Source: JALZHR01 sp036389695 (GTDB taxonomy: Bacteria > Acidobacteriota > Blastocatellia > Pyrinomonadales > Pyrinomonadaceae). Taken from it: 12,846 nt of DNA. Below the pieces are notes generated by a model, which saw only the letters and a list, made by a program, of their open reading frames with translations, was not told the origin of the DNA and made no database searches. Below, in pieces: positions 6,099 through 11,174 of the stretch. The stretch covers positions 1 to 12,846 of the forward strand of contig DASVWG010000386.1 of assembly GCA_036389695.1 (NCBI GenBank). The letters are read 5' to 3'. A program made the position numbers and the translations under genes. The stretch's first letter is position 1. Each line of letters begins with the position of its first letter.

Positions 6099-6589
6099 AT
6101 CTGAAGATATTGTTTTTACTCGCATTTTTGATTTTGCCCGCCTTAAAAGCCTCGGCGCAGCAAAAAGAATTCGTCGGCTACCGGCACAAAGGCGTCGTTT
6201 ACGGCGAAACCTTACCGAACGGCGCGAGGGATTTGGGCGGCGGTTTGCTTTCGGACGAAAACTACGGCGTTTCGCGTTTTTCCAAAGGCAAAAAACAGAT
6301 GCTCTGGCTTGAAAAAATGATTTCGCGCGACAAAAAGGGCGTCCCGAACTGGGAAGTTCTGGACGTTTTAGTCATCGATAATTTCAAAAAAAATCAGGAA
6401 TTTTTGTTTTCCTACGCCTCGACCTGCACCGCGAACGGCGAAGACGATTTGGATTTGATTGTGCGGGCGGAATTTCAGCCAGTCGAGAAAATTTATAAAG
6501 TTTTGGAAGCCTGGCGAGCCGATTTGCTGAGCGAAAAATTCGCGGCTGTATCCATTGAAGGAATCAAATGCGAATATATTGAGCCGTAA
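6095..6589 (+). CDS. small secreted protein of unknown function
   Basis: A 164-residue protein that I do not recognise. The N-terminus is a clear signal peptide: Lys4, a hydrophobic core at 5-18 and a cleavage site after A-S-A (residues 19-21). The mature part is mixed alpha/beta, with a Y-R-H-K-G-V-V-Y stretch (29-36), many Lys/Phe residues and two cysteines (Cys111 and Cys159) that could form a disulfide in the periplasm. No lipobox, repeats or membrane segments follow. Its start overlaps the glycosylase stop by 4 nt and a GGGAAG lies just upstream, so it is translationally coupled to a cytosolic DNA repair gene. That pairing gives no obvious functional clue and may reflect transcription only. 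Confidence 0.8.
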   Translation: MNLKILFLLAFLILPALKASAQQKEFVGYRHKGVVYGETLPNGARDLGGGLLSDENYGVSRFSKGKKQMLWLEKMISRDKKGVPNWEVLDVLVIDNFKKNQEFLFSYASTCTANGEDDLDLIVRAEFQPVEKIYKVLEAWRADLLSEKFAAVSIEGIKCEYIEP

Positions 6590-6601
6590 GAATTTATTAA
6601 A

Positions 6602-6750
6602 GGCAGAAACGCGACAGTTATGGAGCGTGTCTTCGGAACGCAGAATGCGGAACGATGAACGATGAATTGCAATTTCTGCGTCTCGAATTCATCGTTCATC
6701 GTTCCGCGTTCATCGTTCAAGACACGCTCCATAACTGTCGCGTTTCTGCC
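6602..6750. repeat. 149-bp near-perfect palindrome, MITE-like, with inverted heptamer arrays
   Basis: The first 32 nt (6602-6633, beginning GGCAGAAACGCGAC) are repeated as an exact reverse complement at 6719-6750. Inside, 6647-6668 and 6686-6707 form a second perfect 22-bp inverted repeat around a 17-nt centre. The left inner arm is a heptamer array in strict 7-nt phase: GAACGCA, GAATGCG, GAACGAT, GAACGAT, GAATTGC (6636-6670). The right arm is the inverse: ATCGTTC, ATCGTTC, CGCGTTC, ATCGTTC (6691-6718). It has no ORF of its own. Flanks show at most an AAA on each side, so a target-site duplication is not demonstrated. It lies between convergent genes. Confidence 0.85.
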
Positions 6751-6780
6751 AAAAGGCGAATCTCGTTTAAAGATTCGCCT
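6751..6780 (-). terminator. intrinsic terminator of the YflT/DUF2382 gene
   Basis: AGGCGAATCT (6754-6763) and AGATTCGCCT (6771-6780) form a perfect 10-bp stem with a 7-nt loop, 24 nt past the stop of the minus-strand gene. On the minus strand the stem is followed by TTT (complement of 6751-6753), a short U-tract. The palindromic element begins immediately beyond it. Confidence 0.7.
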
Positions 6781-6804
6781 CGCCAAATTTTCATTTCCCG
6801 AATT

Positions 6805-7629
6805 TTAGCTTGTCGCCTTGCGGGTGTTGATATTGTCGGTTTCCCGCGTCGCGCCGCCGGTTTCTTCGACGTCGACATCGGTGCGGCGCACGGTGTCGCG
6901 AATGGTTTCTTCGCGTTCCGAGACCTGTTTGCCGACCGAGACTTCTTCGACGACGCGGGCTTGTTTGGAAACGACCGCTTCTTCGGCGCGTTCGGTCAGC
7001 TCGATGTCGCCTTCCTGCACATTCTGCAAATCGGCGTCGGTCACGGCGCGATTGACCGGCTGACGATTAACGACGATGTGCTCTTCGCGCAGGCGCAGAG
7101 TTTCTTCGACCGGCTTTTCGATGACGCGGCTGCGGATGCGCGCTCCGCCGCGCTCGACCGCGCGTTTGCCGACCTGTAATTCTTCTTCGATAACCGGAAT
7201 CGACATATTGCCTTCGGTCGTCGCGGTGTTTTCAGTCGTGCCGGACGTTTGGGCGAAATTTTGTTGAGATTGCGACGCGCGCGAGTCAACGTCCATCGCG
7301 CCGTGACGGTCGAGAATTTCGGCGGCGGCTCTGGCTCTTTCTTCCGTTTCGACCTGCACCGTCAAAATCGCGTCCGCTTCATACGCGGCATTGGTGTAAT
7401 TTTGCGCGGTCGTCTGGTCATCGCCGAACAGCGAGCTGAAAAAATTGCTGATGCTGTCGCCGACGCCCGTATCTGTCGTCGCGGCGGTCGTGTTAGTAGC
7501 GACCGAATCATCAAATCTTCTATCCGAAACGTCTATGTTTTCGCGGATAAAACCCTGCTGGACGAGCTCTTCCATCGCCGCGCGGGCTTCCGTTTTATTG
7601 TCGAACAAACCTATAACTGTATGTGTCAT
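6805..7629 (-). CDS. YflT-like plus DUF2382 (YsnF/AvaK) stress protein
   Basis: A 274-residue soluble protein with two domains found in general-stress proteins. Residues 1-110 resemble the YflT/GsP17M-like domain (T-V-I-G-L-F-D-N-K-T-E-A at 4-15, with a second strand at 85-94), interrupted by a Thr/Asn-rich insert at about 43-80. A Gln/Thr/Ser linker (115-142) leads to a DUF2382 domain at about 144-254: I-P-V-I-E-E-E-L-x-V-G-K, then I-E-K-P-V-E-E-T-L-R-L-R-E-E-H-I-V-V-N-R, and a second half with the V-E-E-V-S-V-G-K copy. The molecular function of these domains is not established; YsnF and relatives are stress-linked. It has the best ribosome-binding site in the window (AAGGAGGT, complement of 7633-7640), which implies high translation. 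It is monocistronic with its own terminator. Confidence 0.88.
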   Translation of the reverse strand: MTHTVIGLFDNKTEARAAMEELVQQGFIRENIDVSDRRFDDSVATNTTAATTDTGVGDSISNFFSSLFGDDQTTAQNYTNAAYEADAILTVQVETEERARAAAEILDRHGAMDVDSRASQSQQNFAQTSGTTENTATTEGNMSIPVIEEELQVGKRAVERGGARIRSRVIEKPVEETLRLREEHIVVNRQPVNRAVTDADLQNVQEGDIELTERAEEAVVSKQARVVEEVSVGKQVSEREETIRDTVRRTDVDVEETGGATRETDNINTRKATS

Positions 7630-8020
7630 AATACCTCCTTGTAGTAAATGCCGGATTTACCGGCAATCCCCTTTGATTAACCGCCGGAAATCGGATTTCG
7701 GACGGTATGCTGCGAGCCGTTTTCGTTTATAACGGCTGTTTGGTTTCGCTGAACAAAAAGCGTTTTTTTGAGTTCGCGTTGAGTTCGTAAGCTATCGGAC
7801 ATTTAGCAATCGGCGTTCCACTTTGGCGGGGAAACTCACCATTAAATAATTTATATTTTATAAGCGGTTTATTTATTCAAAAAGAAAAACCGAAAATAAT
7901 TTACGGCGCGGCTATGTTAAAATCAGAGGCAAGCGTCGTTTGTATCGAATTGATTCTTTGTGGCGGTATCGAATACACCCGCACAGATTTCGGCGAGCGA
8001 TTTTGGTTGAATAAAACACA
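7630..8020. other. 391-nt divergent intergenic region
   Basis: No gene is visible. On the minus side the leader of the stress gene carries the perfect Shine-Dalgarno at 7633-7640, a 6-bp hairpin (TGCCGG/CCGGCA, 7649-7665) and a 7-bp hairpin (AGCCGTT/AACGGCT, 7715-7737). A TATAAA (complement of 7726-7731) is a possible -10 without a good -35. On the plus side TTGGCG (7823-7828), a 16-nt spacer and AATAAT (7845-7850) is a weak promoter candidate for ygfZ. A small palindrome TTATATTTTATAA (7851-7863) and a 9-nt direct repeat GTATCGAAT (7942-7950 and 7966-7974) are also present. No glycine or other riboswitch was recognised. Confidence 0.5.
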
Positions 8021-8923
8021 ATGAATAGAGATTTTTTGGAAGATTATCGAACAATCCGCGCGGGCGGCGTCGGGTTTCGCGAAGAGCCGCGCGGCTTGAT
8101 TGAAGTTTCGGGCAAAGAAGCCGTGCAGTTTCTGAACGGCTTGGTTACGAATGACGTCGCTAAACTCGAAGACGGCGCGCAGATGTCCGCCGCTTTTCCG
8201 AACGCGCAGGGAAGATTGTTGGCTTTTGTCCGCGTCCGTCGCCGGGGCGATAAATTTTTGTTTGAAACCGCCGAAACAACGCACGCGAAGGTTTTTCAAA
8301 ATCTTTATCGCTTTACTTTCGCCGGAGATTTTTTTGTCGAGGATTTATCGGAGAATTACAGATATTTTGAAGTCCAATGTCCAAAGTCCAGAGTCCAAAG
8401 TCCGGTGGATTCAATCGTTTTCGAGTCGAAATCGGGCGCGGATTTTTTTGTGCCGGAAGCGGCGGCGGAAAATTTCAGAAACGAATTGGAAAGGGCAAAC
8501 GCCGTCGAGATTTCCGATGAGCTTTATGAGGTTTTGCGTATCGAAAACGGCGCGCCGCTTTACGGCGTCGATATGGACGAAACGACCGTCGTGCTGGAAA
8601 CCGGTCTGGACGAAGCCGTGAGCTTTAAAAAAGGCTGTTACATCGGTCAGGAAATCATCGCCCGCATACATTTTCGCGGGCACGTCGCCAAAAAACTGAC
8701 CGGCTTGATTTTTGAAGCAGAAAGCGCCGCCGTCAATCCGGGCGACGAGATAAAATCTGCGGAAGGCAAGAATGCCGGAAGAATTACGTCCGTAAGCTTT
8801 TCGCCGCAGCTCGAAAAAACAATCGCGCTGGCGTATGTCCGCTACGATTATCTGGCGGCGGGAACCGTGTTGAAAGTAAATGATGCGGCGGCGCGGGTGA
8901 AGGATTTACCGTTCGTCGAATAG
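8021..8923 (+). CDS. ygfZ: YgfZ/GcvT-like folate-binding protein
   Basis: A 300-residue cytosolic protein of the YgfZ (COG0354) family, related to the glycine-cleavage T-protein. YgfZ supports repair or synthesis of certain Fe-S enzymes in a folate-dependent way, including MiaB in E. coli. The family signature K-G-C-Y-I-G-Q-E is at 204-211 with its conserved Cys206. The N-terminal half has the I-E-V-S-G-K-E-A-V-Q-F-L-N-G-L-V-T-N-D-V stretch (27-46) and A-A-F-P-N-A-Q-G-R (57-65) typical of the fold. Residues 118-128 are encoded by a heptanucleotide tandem array (8372-8403), although V-Q-x-P-K-S there also resembles the V-Q-G-P-K of GcvT-fold proteins. No Shine-Dalgarno precedes the ATG. It leads a compact plus-strand cluster ending with the YpdA-like reductase. 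It is not GcvT itself: it is shorter and no gcvH or gcvP is nearby. Confidence 0.92.
   Translation: MNRDFLEDYRTIRAGGVGFREEPRGLIEVSGKEAVQFLNGLVTNDVAKLEDGAQMSAAFPNAQGRLLAFVRVRRRGDKFLFETAETTHAKVFQNLYRFTFAGDFFVEDLSENYRYFEVQCPKSRVQSPVDSIVFESKSGADFFVPEAAAENFRNELERANAVEISDELYEVLRIENGAPLYGVDMDETTVVLETGLDEAVSFKKGCYIGQEIIARIHFRGHVAKKLTGLIFEAESAAVNPGDEIKSAEGKNAGRITSVSFSPQLEKTIALAYVRYDYLAAGTVLKVNDAAARVKDLPFVE
8372..8403 (+). repeat. in-frame GTCCAAA heptamer array inside ygfZ
   Basis: Successive units GTCCAAT, GTCCAAA, GTCCAGA, GTCCAAA and GTCC run in strict 7-nt phase inside the ygfZ coding sequence. They encode residues 118-128 (V-Q-C-P-K-S-R-V-Q-S-P) without breaking the frame. The 7-nt period does not match codon phase, so selection on protein alone does not explain it. 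Confidence 0.7.
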
Positions 8924-8960
8924 TTAGGTTAAAATGTTTCGACAGGATTTGGAGTTTTGA

Positions 8961-9344
8961 ATGATGTTTCGCGTTTTGTTTTTAATTTTAATTTTGACGG
9001 GCTCGACCGTTTTGGCGCAGACGGAAGACAATACTCCCGTTGACCCGCGCCCCGAAGCGATTAAATTATACGACTTCGGAAAGGCGACGGACGGTTATAT
9101 CAAAAAGCTGTTTACCGATTTCGGGACTAAATTAAAAGCAAACCCGACCGCGCAGGGTTACATTATTAACTACGGCACTGACAGGGAACTTTGGCTTCGC
9201 GAGCGTCAAATCCTGAAAGCGATTTCCTTTCGCCGAATCGACTCGATAAGAATTACGATTATCAACAGCAGAAATATCGGAAAACAGAGAACAACCGTTT
9301 GGCTTGTTCCAGCCGGCACGGAACCGCCAACGCCCGAAAAATGA
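8961..9344 (+). CDS. small secreted protein, OmpA-like alpha/beta domain suspected
   Basis: A 127-residue protein with a signal peptide: hydrophobic core at 4-18 and cleavage after V-L-A (residues 17-19). The mature part contains N-P-T-A-Q-G-Y-I-I-N-Y-G (61-72), then a charged helix with R-x-R (80-82), R-R-I-D-S-I-R-I-T (91-99) and a final T-V-W-L-V-P-A-G (112-119). From memory, this layout matches a family of small Acidobacteriota proteins with an OmpA C-terminal-like alpha/beta fold; whether it binds peptidoglycan is unknown. A GGAG (8951-8954) sits 6 nt before the first of two tandem ATGs. It lies 37 nt after ygfZ and abuts the next gene, so it belongs to the same transcript. Confidence 0.78.
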   Translation: MMFRVLFLILILTGSTVLAQTEDNTPVDPRPEAIKLYDFGKATDGYIKKLFTDFGTKLKANPTAQGYIINYGTDRELWLRERQILKAISFRRIDSIRITIINSRNIGKQRTTVWLVPAGTEPPTPEK

Positions 9345-9605
9345 ATGTCGCCCGAGATAAATATGAGTGATTTAGATTACCCGAACGCCAAGCTCGCTTA
9401 CACGATTATCCAATCGCTTTTGCGAAATCAGGAAGCGCTCAGCGATTTGCTCGCCGTCATGGCGCACGCGCTCGACGAAGACGTCGCCAAAGCCCTGACC
9501 AATACGGGCGAATGGGAAAAATATCTGGACGCCAAACGCGAGCTGGAAACGACGAAATTGCAGATTGAAAAATTTACCGAAGAGTTGAAAAGACTGGAAA
9601 ATTAG
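9345..9605 (+). CDS. small helical/coiled-coil protein of unknown function
   Basis: An 86-residue, almost wholly helical, acidic protein without signal or membrane segments. Residues 15-50 form amphipathic helices (K-L-A-Y-T-I-I-Q-S-L-L, then L-S-D-L-L-A-V-M-A). Residues 59-86 have heptad-like Leu/Ile spacing with many Lys/Glu, a probable coiled coil. I do not recognise the family. The ATG used directly follows the TGA of the previous gene; an in-frame ATG at 9363 (M-S-D-L-D-Y-P) is an equally good start. It is followed after 8 nt by the zinc-ribbon membrane protein gene. An oligomerising partner or adaptor role is only a guess. Confidence 0.72.
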   Translation: MSPEINMSDLDYPNAKLAYTIIQSLLRNQEALSDLLAVMAHALDEDVAKALTNTGEWEKYLDAKRELETTKLQIEKFTEELKRLEN

Positions 9606-9613
9606 AACGCCGC

Positions 9614-9982
9614 ATGAATTTGATACCGGACGAGCTTAAAACGCAGACTTTTCCTTGTCCGAAATGCGGGCGGTATATTTCCTCGGAAGTTGATGCCTGC
9701 AAATTCTGCTCAATGTCAATCACTTCGGAGATGAAAAATCTGGCGATTGCGAAAGAGCTGAACGAAAAGAAAAATATTAATCTGAACCGGCATAAAAATA
9801 CGATGATTGTCGGCGTCGGCTCGCTGGTCATCGGTATTTTTATGATAATCTCGCCGGTTATCGAAATTAATTTGTCCGGCAATGTCAACGTAAATTGTTT
9901 AACGCCCGTTTTTATAATCGGCGGCATCGTCATTTTTATTAAAGGCTTTATCGGCTACAGAGAGGAAAAACGAAGAATTTAG
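9614..9982 (+). CDS. zinc-ribbon membrane protein of unknown function
   Basis: A 122-residue protein with an N-terminal zinc ribbon and two membrane helices. Cys15 and Cys18 (C-P-K-C-G) with Cys29 and Cys32 (C-K-F-C) form a CxxC-x10-CxxC metal site. A charged helix rich in Lys and Asn (about 38-62) joins it to transmembrane segments at about 63-83 and 97-115; the short loop between them carries a lone Cys95. The C-terminus is basic (R-E-E-K-R-R-I), so both ends are predicted cytoplasmic. Similar zinc-ribbon/two-helix proteins are widespread and uncharacterised. It starts 8 nt after the preceding gene and ends 2 nt before the YpdA-like gene. No Shine-Dalgarno is seen, so coupling is likely. 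Confidence 0.8.
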   Translation: MNLIPDELKTQTFPCPKCGRYISSEVDACKFCSMSITSEMKNLAIAKELNEKKNINLNRHKNTMIVGVGSLVIGIFMIISPVIEINLSGNVNVNCLTPVFIIGGIVIFIKGFIGYREEKRRI

Positions 9983-9984
9983 AA

Positions 9985-10986
9985 ATGTTTGATTTAATCA
10001 TCATCGGCGCCGGTCCCGCCGGAATTTCCGCCGCGTTTGAGGCGCAAAAGCTCGGTCTGGATTATCTCGTCATCGAAAAGGGCTTAATCGGCAACACGAT
10101 TTACAATTATCCGGTCGGCTTGGCGGTTTTTTCGACCGTCAACGAACTGGAATTAATCGAAAACACCTTAAAACCGGCGCGCGAAAAGCCGACGCGCGAG
10201 GAATTGCTGTCTTATTACGTGCGTTTCGTTCTGGAAAATAAACTGCGCGTGCAGACCGAAGAAGAAGTTTTAAACGTCGAAAAATTATCGGACAATCATT
10301 TTAAAATCACGACTGATAAAGCCGCCTACGAAGCGCGTAAAATTCTTTTCGCCATCGGCGCGATGGAATATGCGCGTCATCTGAATGTGCCGGGCGAAGA
10401 TTTGCCGAAAGTGCATCATCTTTTTCGCGAGACTTACCCGTATGTCAAGAAAAACGCGATGGTCATCGGCGGCGGAAACTCGGCTGGCGAAGCCGCGCTG
10501 TTTCTGGCGCAGGAAGGCGCGAACGCGATTCTGGCAATTTTTCGCGCCGATTGGGAAAACAACGACCCGAAACAGGGCTGCATCAAATACTGGGTCAAAC
10601 AGCCGCTCGAAGAAGAACTGGAGAAAAATTGTCTGAACGTTTATTTCTTAAAACGCGTCGTCGAAATCCGCGAAAAGGAAATCGTGCTGGAAAACGAAAA
10701 CGGCTTGATTGAAACCTTTCCGAACGACGTCGTTTTTATCCTTATCGGCGCTGACGCGGAATTGAAATTATTGAAAAATCTCGGCGTCGAAACGCGCCAA
10801 TCGAAACACGGCGAAGTTCCGGTTTACGACGAGGAAACCTTTGAAACAAACGTCGCGGGCGTATACGTCGCCGGACATTTTACCGAAGCGCGGCACATCG
10901 CCGGAGCGATTCAGGTGCCGCGAAAAATTATCCCGAAAATCGCCGCGCGACTGGCGGAAGCGAGAAGCATTTCGTCGGCAAAATAA
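9985..10986 (+). CDS. ypdA: YpdA-family (bacillithiol disulfide reductase-like) FAD/NAD(P)-binding oxidoreductase
   Basis: A 333-residue two-dinucleotide-fold flavoprotein of the YpdA/Bdr family. YpdA reduces bacillithiol disulfide with NADPH in Firmicutes. The FAD-binding motif G-A-G-P-A-G is at 8-13, the family marker Y-N-Y-P...F-S-T at 40-51, the NAD(P)H motif G-G-G-N-S-A-G-E-A-A at 162-171, and the C-terminal FAD contact V-Y-V-A-G-H-F-T-E-A at 293-302. No thioredoxin-reductase C-x-x-C exists. The Cys next to the first glycine motif, conserved in Firmicute YpdA (G-G-G-P-C-G), is Ala12 here. Its start is 2 nt after the zinc-ribbon gene, the end of a five-gene cluster begun by ygfZ. Bacillithiol use by this organism is inferred; no bsh genes are in the window. 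Confidence 0.9.
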   Translation: MFDLIIIGAGPAGISAAFEAQKLGLDYLVIEKGLIGNTIYNYPVGLAVFSTVNELELIENTLKPAREKPTREELLSYYVRFVLENKLRVQTEEEVLNVEKLSDNHFKITTDKAAYEARKILFAIGAMEYARHLNVPGEDLPKVHHLFRETYPYVKKNAMVIGGGNSAGEAALFLAQEGANAILAIFRADWENNDPKQGCIKYWVKQPLEEELEKNCLNVYFLKRVVEIREKEIVLENENGLIETFPNDVVFILIGADAELKLLKNLGVETRQSKHGEVPVYDEETFETNVAGVYVAGHFTEARHIAGAIQVPRKIIPKIAARLAEARSISSAK

Positions 10987-11039
10987 GTTATAATTAAAGG
11001 TTCAAAGCTGCACGCTCAGCCGCGATAAATTTTCCTTCA

Positions 11040-11128
11040 CGTCCTTTGCGAAAACCTTCGCGTCCTTTGCGGTGAAAGAAGTTTTTTAACGCAAAGAACG
11101 CAAAGTTTAAGACGCAAAGAACGCAGAG
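11040..11128. repeat. inverted short-period repeat cluster upstream of recQ
   Basis: Two direct copies of CGTCCTTTGCG (11040-11050 and 11061-11071, 21 nt apart) face inverted 9-mers AACGCAAAG (11088-11096 and 11097-11105), GACGCAAAG (11111-11119) and AACGCAGAG (11120-11128). CTTTGCG (11065-11071) and CGCAAAG (11090-11096) can pair across an 18-nt loop. The cluster fills about half of the 188-nt gap between the YpdA-like gene and recQ. Nothing else is identified there; no clear recQ promoter or Shine-Dalgarno is seen. Confidence 0.65.
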
Positions 11129-11174
11129 AACATTTGGTTTTTACTCGTAATTCTTTTAACGAAATTGTATAGAA

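Noticed and set aside
6636..6718. CRISPR-like repeats
   Set aside because: Units are 7 nt with no spacers, arranged as inverted arrays inside a palindrome.
6493..6786. 97-residue minus-strand ORF crossing the end of the secreted-protein gene and the palindrome
   Set aside because: It runs antisense to the 3' end of a gene and through both arms of the palindromic repeat and a terminator; its composition is that of the repeat, not of a protein.
6655..7179. 174-residue plus-strand ORF starting in the palindrome
   Set aside because: It lies antisense to the DUF2382 coding region, whose minus-strand product is clearly recognisable and has a perfect Shine-Dalgarno.
7249..7644. 131-residue plus-strand ORF antisense to the stress gene
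   Set aside because: It has no recognisable domain, and the opposite strand encodes a clear YflT-like domain in a better-supported frame.
7630..8020. Glycine riboswitch upstream of the GcvT-like gene
   Set aside because: The gene is ygfZ rather than gcvT, and I could not find the conserved glycine-aptamer core in this stretch.
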